Source of the DNA: Blastococcus sp. CT_GayMR19
GTDB taxonomy: Bacteria > Actinomycetota > Actinomycetes > Mycobacteriales > Geodermatophilaceae
Assembly (NCBI RefSeq): GCF_004570385.1
Contig: NZ_SPQL01000004.1
Span: 186,001-250,000, forward strand
Length of the DNA: 64,000 nt
Reading direction: 5' to 3'
In this document: positions 1 to 8,177 of the stretch, piece after piece
How positions within the stretch are numbered: the first letter of the stretch is position 1
Layout: every line of letters begins with the position of its first letter
Position numbers and translations under genes: made by a program
Notes under the pieces: model-generated
Seen by the model: only the letters and a program-made list of their open reading frames with translations
Databases searched by the model: none
What the model was told of the DNA's origin: nothing

Positions 1-960
1 CACGCCCTCCTTCAGCTCCTTGGTCCGCTCGATCTCGGCGTCCAGCTCGATGCCGAACAGCAACGCCACGTTGATCAGCCAGAACCAGATCAGGAAGATC
101 ACGACGCCGGCGAGGGCGCCGTAGGTCTTGTCGTAGCTGCCGAAGTTGCCCACGTAGAAGGCGAACAGGGCCGACGCCACGATGGCGACGAGGATCGCGA
201 CCCCGGCACCGGGGCTCACCCACTTGAAGCCACGCAGCTTCACGTTCGGCGTCGAGTAGTAGAGGACGGCGATCATCAGCGCGAGGATGACCAGCATCAC
301 CGGCCACTTCACGACGTTCCAGATCGTCAGCCCGGTGTCACCGACACCGATCGCCTGCGCCACGGCGTCCACCACGGGTCCGCTCAGCACCAGCATGGCC
401 AGGATCAGGGCGGCGAACAGGATGCCGATCAGGGTGACCAGCAACTGCAGCGGCTTGAGCTTCCAGATCTTGCGGCCCTCGGGCGTCTCGTAGACGACGT
501 TGGCCGCGCGGGTGAAGGCGCTGACGTAGCCCGAGGCGGACCAGACCGCGGCGGCGATACCCAGGATCAGACCGAACCCGGCCTTGCTGTCGGAGGCGGC
601 GATCCCCTCCACCACCGGGTTCAGGGTCTCGGCGGCCTCCCCGGGGACGACGGCGGTGAGCGCGTCGGTGAGCGTCTTGGGGTCGGTGAGCAGGCCGACG
701 ATGGACAGCAGGGCGATCAGCGCCGGGAACAGCGCCAGGACGCCGTAGTAGGTCAGTGCGGCCGCCCAGTCGGTGAGGTTGTCCTCGCTGAACTCCTTCA
801 GCGTCCGCTTGATCGTGCCGCCGGTGGTGGGCTTGGGGTCGGCCCCGGTCGGGGCGTAGTCGGCGCGCGTGCCGCTGATCTCGTCGGTCTCCGGCGCGGG
901 GTCTCCACCGCTGACGTGCGTCTCCGCGGTGTGGCTCGAGGAGCCGGGGGGTCGGGCCAT
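1..960 (-). CDS. YihY/BrkB-family inner membrane protein, C-terminus cut by window edge
   Basis: About 320 codons are present, read on the minus strand from ATG at 960; the 3' end lies outside the window. The protein opens with about 40 acidic, Pro-rich cytoplasmic residues, then an amphipathic stretch (TIKRTLKEFSEDNLTDWAAALTYY) typical of the YihY/BrkB family (once annotated as ribonuclease BN), followed by several long hydrophobic segments including a GLILGIAAAVWSASGYV-type core. The family consists of six-TM integral membrane proteins of uncertain transport or lipid-related function; the RNase BN label is a historical mistake. It is followed 86 bases upstream by an MFS gene on the same strand, but no overlap or shared ribosome site suggests coupling. 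Family membership is clear, the role is not. Confidence 0.9.
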   Translation of the reverse strand, partial: MARPPGSSSHTAETHVSGGDPAPETDEISGTRADYAPTGADPKPTTGGTIKRTLKEFSEDNLTDWAAALTYYGVLALFPALIALLSIVGLLTDPKTLTDALTAVVPGEAAETLNPVVEGIAASDSKAGFGLILGIAAAVWSASGYVSAFTRAANVVYETPEGRKIWKLKPLQLLVTLIGILFAALILAMLVLSGPVVDAVAQAIGVGDTGLTIWNVVKWPVMLVILALMIAVLYYSTPNVKLRGFKWVSPGAGVAILVAIVASALFAFYVGNFGSYDKTYGALAGVVIFLIWFWLINVALLFGIELDAEIERTKELKEGV

Positions 961-1046
961 GGGAAGTTCTCCGTCGGGAGCGGGGGACGCGGTCCGTCAT
1001 CCGATGCCCCGGACGATCCTGTTCCATGCCCTGCGCCGGTAACGGT

Positions 1047-2528
1047 TCAGCGAATGCCGGACACCGGCGACCAGGCACCGCCCGGCGCCGTCGTTCCGGC
1101 GCCGGCCGGAGGTTCCGCCCTCGGTCCGCGGCGGTCGGCCCACAGACCGGCCGCGGCCACCACCATCACCGCTGCCGAGGCGATCGCCCCCGTCAGCACG
1201 ATGAGCGTGAAGGCGACGTCGCGGGGAAAGCCGATCGCGGGATCGAGGTTCGCCGCGATGAACGTGACGGCGAGGGTGCTCCCGAGGGCCTGCCCGACCG
1301 AACGGGCGATCGAGTTGACCGCGTTGGCCACGCCGGTCTCCTCCTTCCGCACCGCCTGGACGATCAGTGTCGGCAGCGCGGCGTACGCGACCGTGACCGC
1401 GATCTGCGTGAGCAGGCCGGCGGCGATGACGACCCAGGGGGTGCTGCGCAGCACCGCCAGCAGGACGAAGCCGGCCACCCCCGAGGCGGCCCCCGCGAGC
1501 AGCGTCGCCAGCGCACCGAGCCGGCCGACCAGCCTCCCGGCGAACGGGGCCACCAGGAAACCGACCACCGCGCCGGGCAGCAGGTAGACCACGGATGCCT
1601 CCAGTACCGAGGCGCCGAACCCGTAACCGGTCACCTCCGGCGGGGCCTGCACGTAGGAGAGGACGGCGAGGAACGACGCGAAGAGGGCGATCCCGGTCAT
1701 GAGACCGGCGACGTTCGGGACCACGGTGCGGCGGTCGGCCAGCATCGCGGGCCGGACGAGCGGATCCGTCGTCCGCCGTTGGAGGACGATCCAGCCGGCC
1801 AGCGTGAGCACCGCCCCGCCGAGGCAGCCGATCGTCACCGGGGACGCCCAGCCCCAGGCGTGGCCCTGCGACACCGGCAGCAGGAGCAGCACCAGACCGG
1901 CGCCGAGCACGAGGGCCCCCCACCAGTCCACCCGCCCGGAGCCGGTCGCCGGTCGCCTCGGCACGACCAGCGCGCTGAGCCCCAGCGACAGCAGCGTGAC
2001 GACCAGCCCGATCCAGAAGGGACGGCGGTAGTCGGCGCCGTCGCCGGCGAGCAGGCCGGTCCCGACCAGCCCGATGACGCCGCCCACGGCCAGCGTGCTG
2101 CTGACCACCGACATGGCCACGGTCAGCCGGGCGGCCGGCAGCTCCCGGCGCAGCACGCTCATCGACAGCGGGAACAGCCCGTAGGAGGCGCCCTGGAGGA
2201 TCCGGCCCACGAGCAGCAGCGGCAGGGACGTCGCCACGATGGACAGCAGGGTGCCGACGGCGACAGCGAGCAGGATGCCGAGGATCACCGGTCGTTCGCC
2301 CCGGAGGTCCCCGAGGCGGCCGAGCACCGGGGTGAGGACGGCGGCCGCGAGCAGATTCGCCGTCAGGACCCAGCCGGCCGCGCCGGCGGACACGCGCAAC
2401 TGGTCGGCGATCGCCCCGAGGACGGGCACGACCAGGGTCTGCAGCAGGGACAGCGTGGTGACCCCGAGCGACAGTGCCAGGAGCAGCAGACCCGGGCGCC
2501 CCGGCGTCGCCTGGGCCGCAGGGGTCAT
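1047..2528 (-). CDS. MFS transporter, DHA2-like drug/solute exporter
   Basis: 493 residues with about 14 hydrophobic segments, the arrangement of the DHA2 (14-TM) drug:proton antiporters. After a short Ala/Pro-rich N-terminus the first helix leads into LLQTLVVPVLGAIADQL, then the loop 2-3 motif LGRLGDLRGERPVI corresponds to MFS motif A and VGRILQGASYGLFPL to motif B/C. The family exports drugs or metabolites by proton antiport in the cytoplasmic membrane; the substrate cannot be read from sequence. ATG at 2528 is the start, with no strong Shine-Dalgarno sequence. No regulator is adjacent, although a GTGA-N6-TCAC dyad lies in the upstream region near 2588-2601. Confidence 0.88.
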   Translation of the reverse strand: MTPAAQATPGRPGLLLLALSLGVTTLSLLQTLVVPVLGAIADQLRVSAGAAGWVLTANLLAAAVLTPVLGRLGDLRGERPVILGILLAVAVGTLLSIVATSLPLLLVGRILQGASYGLFPLSMSVLRRELPAARLTVAMSVVSSTLAVGGVIGLVGTGLLAGDGADYRRPFWIGLVVTLLSLGLSALVVPRRPATGSGRVDWWGALVLGAGLVLLLLPVSQGHAWGWASPVTIGCLGGAVLTLAGWIVLQRRTTDPLVRPAMLADRRTVVPNVAGLMTGIALFASFLAVLSYVQAPPEVTGYGFGASVLEASVVYLLPGAVVGFLVAPFAGRLVGRLGALATLLAGAASGVAGFVLLAVLRSTPWVVIAAGLLTQIAVTVAYAALPTLIVQAVRKEETGVANAVNSIARSVGQALGSTLAVTFIAANLDPAIGFPRDVAFTLIVLTGAIASAAVMVVAAAGLWADRRGPRAEPPAGAGTTAPGGAWSPVSGIR

Positions 2529-2728
2529 GGCCCGATCAGATCACGTGCGGAAGGTGCTCAAGAGACGCGTGTGATCGGCCGATGGGAGTGAACCTGGTCA
2601 CACACGGTCAGGCGAACATCACGAATCGACGATTGAGACGTTGTTCGGCTGGGGAAGAAGACCCCTGACGACGTGCCGCCGCCCCTGACCCGGCGGCGGC
2701 ACACCGACAGCGTGGGGGAGAAGTGCAG

Positions 2729-2896
2729 ATGTTGATGTGGCCGGCCGTGCTCCTGCTGGGGTTCCTGGTGCTGACGGCCCTCGTCATCGCCATGGGCACG
2801 CGGTCCACGGCTCGCTACGAGCAGGAACTGCGGGCCGAGCAGCCCGGCGGTGGGCGCAGCCCGATCGCCGAGCCGGTGGGTGCGGTCGCCGCCTGA
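2729..2896 (+). CDS. Small single-pass membrane protein (55 aa)
   Basis: A 55-residue reading frame starts at ATG 2729, 9 bases after a purine-rich GGGGGAG ribosome site. Residues 3-22 form one strong transmembrane helix (WPAVLLLGFLVLTALVIAM), followed by a charged cytoplasmic tail (RYEQELRAEQ) and a Gly/Pro-rich end. It stands alone between two minus-strand genes and is followed by a strong hairpin at 2920-2952, which supports it being a transcribed unit. I do not recognise the family; many actinobacteria have such small anchored proteins of unknown role. Confidence 0.65.
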   Translation: MLMWPAVLLLGFLVLTALVIAMGTRSTARYEQELRAEQPGGGRSPIAEPVGAVAA

Positions 2897-2919
2897 TCGG
2901 ACGATCGCCGAACGCCCGA

Positions 2920-2952
2920 AGCCCCGCCGCTCCTCACGGAGCGAGCGGGGCT
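2920..2952. terminator. Hairpin, probable bidirectional terminator
   Basis: The arms at 2920-2933 and 2938-2952 pair as AGCCCCGCCGCTCC against GGAGCGAGCGGGGCT, with one bulge and a TCAC loop. It lies between the 3' ends of the 55-aa membrane protein gene (plus) and the acyl-CoA dehydrogenase gene (minus). There is no long T-tract on either side, as is usual in high-GC actinobacteria. Confidence 0.7.
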
Positions 2953-2992
2953 CGGTCGTTCCAGAGCCGGCCTTTCAGAGCCGGGCGTCGTC

Positions 2993-4801
2993 TCAGAGCC
3001 AGTTCGGCGGGGTGTCCAGCACCGTCCGGTCCAGCGCCCCGAGCAGGTCGAAGCGGTGCTGCACCCGTGGCAACTCCCACCGCCAGAAGTACCGCGCGGC
3101 CTGCCGCTTGCCGTCGTGGAAGTCGCTCCTCGACGTCCCGCAGGCCATCGCCTGCTCGAGCCACAGCCAGCCGACGACGACGTGGCCGGCCGCCTCCAGG
3201 TAGACGTGCGAGTTCGCCAGGGTGACGTCGGGATCGCCGGCGCCCCACAGCGTCGCGGTGACCGCTCCCAGCCGGGCGACCGCGGCGTCGAGGTCGGCGG
3301 CGAACCCGGCCCACTCGGTGCCTGCGGCCCGTGCCGTCGTCGCGCCGATGGTCGCGGCCAGCAGCGCCAGTCCGGCCCCGCCCTGCATGACGACCTTGCG
3401 GCCCAGCAGGTCGAGGGACTGGATGCCCTGCGTGCCCTCGTGGATCGGGTTCAGCCGGTTGTCCCGGTAGAACTGCTCGACCGGGTAGTCGCGGGTGTAG
3501 CCGTAGCCGCCGTGCACCTGGATCGCCAGGTCGTCGGCGACCGGGCCCCACTGCGACGGCCACGCCTTCGCGATCGGGGTGAGCATCTCCAGCAGCAGGT
3601 GGGCGCGGGCGCGGTCCTCGAGCGACTCGGCCGTCTGCTCCTCGTCGACGAGGCGCGCGCAGTAGAGCACGAGCGCCAGCCCACCCTCCGAGTAGGACTT
3701 GGCGGCGAGCAGCATCCGGCGGACGTCGGCGTGCTCGATGATCGGGACCGGCGCCGACAGACCCTCGCCCGCCCGCCCGGACTTGGCGCCCGCCGGCCGG
3801 CCCTGGGTGCGGGTGCGGGCGTAGTCGAGCGCGTGCAGGTAGCCGGTGTAGCCGAGCACCGCCGCGCCCATGCCGACGGCGATCCGTGCCTCGTTCATCA
3901 TCGAGAACATGTAGGTCAGGCCGCGGTGCCGGTCGCCGACCAGGTAGCCGACGGCGCCGGCCCGCCCGCCCGGGGTGTGCACGCCCTCGCCGAAGTTGAG
4001 CAGCGTGTTCGTCGTCCCCCGGAAGCCCATCTTGTGGTTGAGCCCGGCCAGGACCACGTCGTTCCGCTCGCCCAGTGAGCCGTCGTGTTCCACGAGGAAC
4101 TTCGGCACGACGAACAGCGAGATGCCCTTCACGCCGGGCGGTCCGCCGGGGATCTTGGCCAGCACCAGATGGACGATGTTCTCGGTCAGCTCGTGGTCGC
4201 CGCCGGAGATCCACATCTTGTTGCCGGTCAGCCGGTAGGTGCCGTCGCCCTGGGGCTCGGCCCTCGTGGTGATGTCGGCCAGCGACGAGCCCGCCTGGGG
4301 CTCCGACAGCGCCATCGTGCCGAACCAGCGGCCCTCGAGCTCGGGCCGCACGTAGGTGTCGATCTGCTCCCGGCTGCCGTGGGTCAGCAGCAGCCGCGCG
4401 TTCGCCGTGGTGAGGAACGGATAGGCCGCCGTCCCGACGTTGGCCGCGTTGAACCAGGCGAACACGGCCTGACCGACCACGTGCGGCAGCTGCATGCCCC
4501 CGAACTCCTCGTCGAACTCGCCGGCCACCAGCCCCGCCTCGGCGAAGACCTTCAGCGCCCGGCCCACCTCCGGGATCATCTCGACCTTGCCGTCGACCAT
4601 CCGCGGCTCGTTCTCGTCGGCCTTGCGGTTGTGCGGCGCGAAGTGCTCGGTGGCGATCTCCTCGGCCAGGTCGAGGGCCGCGTCGAAGGTCTCCCGCGAG
4701 TGCTCGGCGAACCGCGGGCGCTTGGTCAGCGACTCCACGTCGAGCCATTCGTGCAGCAGGAAGTCCAGGTCGCGGCGGGACAGGATCAGCGAGGAGCCCA
4801 C
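2993..4801 (-). CDS. Acyl-CoA dehydrogenase, long (about 600 aa) clade
   Basis: 602 residues from GTG 4801, chosen because homology-like sequence starts at SSLILSRRDLDFLLHEW; the open frame extends further upstream but loses family character. The order is an N-terminal helical domain, the FAD-contacting middle domain (MALSEPQAGSSLADI, then KMWISGGDHELTENIVHLVLAK), the C-terminal helical domain with IQVHGGYGYTRDYPVEQFYRDNRLNPIHEGTQGIQ carrying the catalytic-base glutamate of this clade, and an extra about 120-residue C-terminal domain (PF12806 type). Such proteins oxidise acyl-CoA to enoyl-CoA with an electron-transfer flavoprotein; DmdC-like 3-methylmercaptopropionyl-CoA dehydrogenases and FadE5-type enzymes share the length. 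The substrate is not determined. It is monocistronic here. Confidence 0.9.
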   Translation of the reverse strand: MGSSLILSRRDLDFLLHEWLDVESLTKRPRFAEHSRETFDAALDLAEEIATEHFAPHNRKADENEPRMVDGKVEMIPEVGRALKVFAEAGLVAGEFDEEFGGMQLPHVVGQAVFAWFNAANVGTAAYPFLTTANARLLLTHGSREQIDTYVRPELEGRWFGTMALSEPQAGSSLADITTRAEPQGDGTYRLTGNKMWISGGDHELTENIVHLVLAKIPGGPPGVKGISLFVVPKFLVEHDGSLGERNDVVLAGLNHKMGFRGTTNTLLNFGEGVHTPGGRAGAVGYLVGDRHRGLTYMFSMMNEARIAVGMGAAVLGYTGYLHALDYARTRTQGRPAGAKSGRAGEGLSAPVPIIEHADVRRMLLAAKSYSEGGLALVLYCARLVDEEQTAESLEDRARAHLLLEMLTPIAKAWPSQWGPVADDLAIQVHGGYGYTRDYPVEQFYRDNRLNPIHEGTQGIQSLDLLGRKVVMQGGAGLALLAATIGATTARAAGTEWAGFAADLDAAVARLGAVTATLWGAGDPDVTLANSHVYLEAAGHVVVGWLWLEQAMACGTSRSDFHDGKRQAARYFWRWELPRVQHRFDLLGALDRTVLDTPPNWL

Positions 4802-5170
4802 GCGCGCCAGCGTAAGCCGCGAGCAGGTCCGGTCCCGAGCCGTGTGGCCGGCTGGTCGTCCGGTTGCTGGAGCGGATCGGCTACGGGCCGGTCTGGCGCA
4901 GTCGAGCACCAGGACCCGCTCCGGCTGGCCGCATCCATGCGCAGGCCAAGCAGGATGCGCCGGACCAGGCCGTCCAGCCGCCGCCGGACGGAGGCCGAGC
5001 GGGTCAACTCGCGTATCGGACTGCTCGACGCCTCCGCCTGGCCGGGCTGATGCTGCGCCACGGCGTCGGGTCCACGCCGCGACGACCGTCCTCCACCAGT
5101 TGGACGAGGACTCCCTCCAGTCGCTGCGACGCGGACGTTCGCGCCCGCGCCGGCCGAAAAGTGTCAGACC
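4802..5170. other. Intergenic region without a convincing gene
   Basis: About 370 bases between the divergent acyl-CoA dehydrogenase and DUF222-HNH genes. Open frames cross it on both strands but are Arg/Ser/Pro-rich and show no family features or ribosome sites. Only its right edge (SOS box and -10 element just beyond 5170) carries a recognisable signal. It might hold decayed coding sequence, but I cannot identify any. Confidence 0.5.
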
Positions 5171-5186
5171 TCGAACGTATGTTCGC
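5171..5186 (+). promoter_or_regulatory. LexA SOS box overlapping a leaderless promoter
   Basis: TCGAACGTATGTTCGC matches the actinobacterial LexA site TCGAAC-N4-GTTCGA except at the last base. The hexamer TATGTT (5178-5183) inside it fits the TANNNT -10 consensus, and a start 7 bases later would fall exactly on the A of ATG 5190. LexA bound here would cover the -10 element, so the HNH gene should be derepressed by DNA damage. Confidence 0.8.
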
Positions 5187-5189
5187 TGC

Positions 5190-6686
5190 ATGGGTCGGAT
5201 CCGGGGTCGGCAGTCGGTGGAGGGGCTGCTGCTGGACTGGTCGATCGAGGTGCCGCTGCCCGATCGCCGGTTGCCGGTCGCGCTGCTGTCCAAGGCGCAG
5301 AAGGCCGCCGAGTTGCAGCGGGTGCAGGCGCGTCGGGCGATGGACGCCGCCTACGAGGCCGAACTCGTCATGGGTCTCGCTGACGACACTCCCGACACCC
5401 TCGATCCGCCTGCCGACCACCCCGGCGCGAAGAGGGGCTCATGGGCTCCGGACACCGAGCTGCCGGGGGTGTCCGAGTTCTTCACGGCCGAACTCGCGGT
5501 GGTGCTCAACTGCGGCCGGGGCAGCGCTTCGCACCTGGCGCGGCGGGCGTGGATCTACCGGCAGAGCCTGCCGGCCACCTGGGCGGCGCTGGCTGAAGGC
5601 ACATTGGACGAGCCGCGCGCGAAAGTCCTTGCCGACGTGCTCGCCCACACCGCGCCGGCGATGGCACGGGCGGTCGAGGCCCAGGTGCTGTCCGAGGCGA
5701 CCGGCCTGTCGCTCGGCCGGCTGAGGGCCCGGACGTTGGAGCTGGTACTCCAGCTCGACGCCGATGCGGCCGATATGCGGCGCAAGGACGCACAGCGGCA
5801 GGCGGACGTGCGCTCCTACCCCTCACATCTGCAGGGCATGAGCACGCTGGCCGCTGATCTGCCCACCCCGGTGTCGGCCGAGTGTCTGGCCGTGGTCGAC
5901 CAGTTGGCGGCGATGCTCAAGAGCGACGGTGACCCTCGACCGATCGGCGAACTGCGCGCCGCGGTGCTGGCCGATCTCATCCGCCGTCCCTGGGATACCC
6001 GCCTCCCTGCCGTCACCGCCCGACTCAGCATCACCGTGCCGCTGCCCTCACTCACCGGGCAGTCGGCCCAGTCGGGAGCGGTGAACGGGCAGCCGATCAC
6101 CGCCGGCCACCTGCGCGAACTGATTGCCCAGCTCGGCTTCCTAGGGCTGCAGGCCCCCGACTGCAGCTCGCTGACCTTCGCGATCACCGACCCCCAGGGG
6201 CGCCTGCTGACCACCGCGTCGCACTCGAAGCTGGCGCGCCTGGCCCGCGCAGGGTGCCGAGAGCACCCGGACAGCGACTGCGGCTGCCCCGTGCTCGGCC
6301 GTCCGGCTGCGACCACCGCCTACTGGCCCACCGACGCTCAGGACGCGTTTGTCCGCACCCGTGACCGGGCCTGCCGTTTCCCCAACTGCGGGCAGCGAGC
6401 GGGCTCGGCCGATCTCGACCACGTCGTCCCGCACGGGTGCGGCGGGCAGACCGACTGTTCCAACCTCTGCTGCCTGTGCCGCAGCCACCACCGACTCAAG
6501 ACGTTCGCGCCGGGCTGGCGCTTCGTGATGGATCGCGACGGCGTCCTGCACGTCACCACCCCATCTGGGGTGACCCGCACTACTCGACCTCCCGGCCGTG
6601 AATCACCCGACCAACGCGGGCCGACGGCGCAGGTGGCTGCCCCGCCGACAGCGGCGGTGCCGGACGACGATCCACCACCCTTCTGA
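5190..6686 (+). CDS. DUF222 / HNH endonuclease domain protein (13E12-repeat family)
   Basis: 498 residues. Residues about 30-330 form the helical DUF222 region (ELPGVSEFFTAELAVVLNCGRGSASHLARRAW, then TWAALAEGTLDEPRAKVLADVL), and residues about 390-437 an HNH fold with CRFPNCG, DLDHVVPHGCGG and SNLCCLCRSHHRLK, giving zinc-binding cysteines and the catalytic histidines. A Pro-rich tail follows. The family is abundant in actinobacteria; in M. tuberculosis it corresponds to the REP13E12 proteins, some of which are LexA-regulated. A nuclease role in repair or element mobility is inferred from the HNH motif, not demonstrated. ATG 5190 is chosen because the embedded -10 element would give a leaderless message beginning there. 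Neighbours do not form an operon with it. Confidence 0.88.
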   Translation: MGRIRGRQSVEGLLLDWSIEVPLPDRRLPVALLSKAQKAAELQRVQARRAMDAAYEAELVMGLADDTPDTLDPPADHPGAKRGSWAPDTELPGVSEFFTAELAVVLNCGRGSASHLARRAWIYRQSLPATWAALAEGTLDEPRAKVLADVLAHTAPAMARAVEAQVLSEATGLSLGRLRARTLELVLQLDADAADMRRKDAQRQADVRSYPSHLQGMSTLAADLPTPVSAECLAVVDQLAAMLKSDGDPRPIGELRAAVLADLIRRPWDTRLPAVTARLSITVPLPSLTGQSAQSGAVNGQPITAGHLRELIAQLGFLGLQAPDCSSLTFAITDPQGRLLTTASHSKLARLARAGCREHPDSDCGCPVLGRPAATTAYWPTDAQDAFVRTRDRACRFPNCGQRAGSADLDHVVPHGCGGQTDCSNLCCLCRSHHRLKTFAPGWRFVMDRDGVLHVTTPSGVTRTTRPPGRESPDQRGPTAQVAAPPTAAVPDDDPPPF

Positions 6687-7038
6687 GCCGGACGGTGTCG
6701 CCTCCCGACGCGCCCGCCTGTCGCCTCGCCGAGACGGGCCGCGCCCGGACGGGCCGCGCTGTGGCCGGACCAGAGACAAGGCCCGAGCCGGCAAAACTCC
6801 ACGTCAGAGGTGGACGAGTCACCTTGCGCTGCTCGCCGAGGGCAGAGGAGGGGCGCCGACGCCTCGGGAAGGGTCGGTCCGCTCGGGACAAAGTCCGCGG
6901 GCTCGCTTCGGCAGGCTGGCGCGGATCCTGGTCGCCGCAAACGGATCGCGCCTCAGTACCTGTGCCAGGCGGCCGAGGTTGCGGGGACCAGGACTGCGCG
7001 TTCGCGGGCGGCCACAGCCGGCCAACTGGTGTGACGCC
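6687..7038. other. Intergenic region, no gene recognised
   Basis: About 350 bases between the 3' ends of the HNH gene and the dehalogenase-like hydrolase gene. Short Arg-rich frames exist on both strands but none has a ribosome site or a recognisable domain. No strong terminator hairpin was found. Confidence 0.5.
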
Positions 7039-7929
7039 TCAGTCGAGGAACTCCTCCAGAGCGGCCGCCGTCTCGGCCGGCCGCTCCTCGGCGAGGAAGT
7101 GCCCGGCGTCGACGGCGTGGCCGGAGACCTCGCCGGCCCGGGTCCGCCAGACCGTCAGCGGGTCGTCCGGCCCCCTGCCGACGACGCTCCGCGATCCCCA
7201 GAGCACCAGGAGGGGAGCTGCCACCCGGCGTCCGGCCGCGGCGTCGGCGGTGTCCAGGTCGTAGTCGACCGATGCGCCGGCGCGATAGTCCTCGAGCATC
7301 GCGGAGCGGGCGTCGGCGTCGAGGAAGCAGCGCTCGTACTCCTTCAGCGCGCCCGGGTCCTGCGCGTCCAGCCTGCTGCCCCATCCGCCCAGCAGGCTGT
7401 GCAGGTAACCGATCGGGTCGCCGGCGATCAGCCGCTCGGGCACCGGGGCCGGCTGGATGAAGAAGAACCAGTGGTAGTAGGCGGTGGCCAGCCGCCGGTC
7501 GACGGAGTCGTAGACGTGCGCCGTCGGCAGGATGTCGAGGAGGGCGACATGGGTGACGGCGTCCGGCTCGTCGAGGGCCAGCCGGTGTGCCACCCGGGCG
7601 CCCCGGTCGTGCCCGACCACGGCGTAGCGCTCATGGCCGAGTGCTGTCATCAGCGCGTGCTGGTCGGCGGCCATGGCGCGGAAGGAGTAGCCGGCGTGGT
7701 CGGCCCCCGCCGGGGGACGTGACGAGTCGCCGTAGCCGCGGAGGTCCGCGGCTACGACGGTGTGGGACCGGGCCAGCGCGGGAGCGACGCGGTGCCACAT
7801 GACGTGCGTCTGCGGGAACCCGTGCAGCAGGAGCACCGGAGGTCCATCGCCGCCGACCGCCGCGTGGACCGTGACGTCCCCGTGCGCCGATCGCACCGCG
7901 ACGTCGAGGGTGCGGAAGTCGTCGAGCAC
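7039..7929 (-). CDS. Alpha/beta hydrolase of the haloacetate (fluoroacetate) dehalogenase type
   Basis: 296 residues from GTG 7929 (GTG 7959 is an alternative adding 10 residues). The sequence LLLHGFPQTHVMWHRVAP opens the alpha/beta-hydrolase fold. The nucleophile elbow is GHDRGARVAHR, so the nucleophile is Asp108 rather than serine, with Arg109 and Arg112 positioned like the carboxylate-binding arginines of fluoroacetate dehalogenase. Asp132 (LLDILPT), His153-Trp154 (YYHWFFFIQPAP, the halide pocket), Tyr215 (DYRAG) and His277 (AGHFLAEE) complete the known active site of that family. The expected reaction is hydrolytic removal of halide from a haloacetate to give glycolate. Substrate preference cannot be read from sequence. 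It stands alone with no transporter or regulator beside it. Confidence 0.82.
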   Translation of the reverse strand: MLDDFRTLDVAVRSAHGDVTVHAAVGGDGPPVLLLHGFPQTHVMWHRVAPALARSHTVVAADLRGYGDSSRPPAGADHAGYSFRAMAADQHALMTALGHERYAVVGHDRGARVAHRLALDEPDAVTHVALLDILPTAHVYDSVDRRLATAYYHWFFFIQPAPVPERLIAGDPIGYLHSLLGGWGSRLDAQDPGALKEYERCFLDADARSAMLEDYRAGASVDYDLDTADAAAGRRVAAPLLVLWGSRSVVGRGPDDPLTVWRTRAGEVSGHAVDAGHFLAEERPAETAAALEEFLD

Positions 7930-8177
7930 GGGACGACGGTGGCAGTCCGGCGTCCGCACCGCCAGCCCGACGTTGCGCGAATGCCGTCAATTGAGCACGG
8001 GGTCCGCCGTCGTTCGGCGGCCCGACGGCCGATGGCGAACCTACCGCCCGACGGCACCGAGATCGAGATCCGTCCGCCCCTGCGGGCCGATTCAAGTGGG
8101 CCGCTAGTGCGTGGCAAGTCGGCCCCAAGCGGTGCCCGTCATGGTCTCCCCGGCCCCACTCGACGAGGAGAACCACG

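Noticed and set aside
338-1923. Long Arg-rich frames across the YihY and MFS genes
   Set aside because: They lie over well supported genes in other frames, have no family motifs and show the Arg/Pro/Gly bias of shadow frames in high-GC DNA.
4802-5170. Decayed transposase or gene remnant upstream of the HNH gene
   Set aside because: No transposase motif, terminal repeat or target duplication could be found; the HNH domain alone does not make a mobile element.
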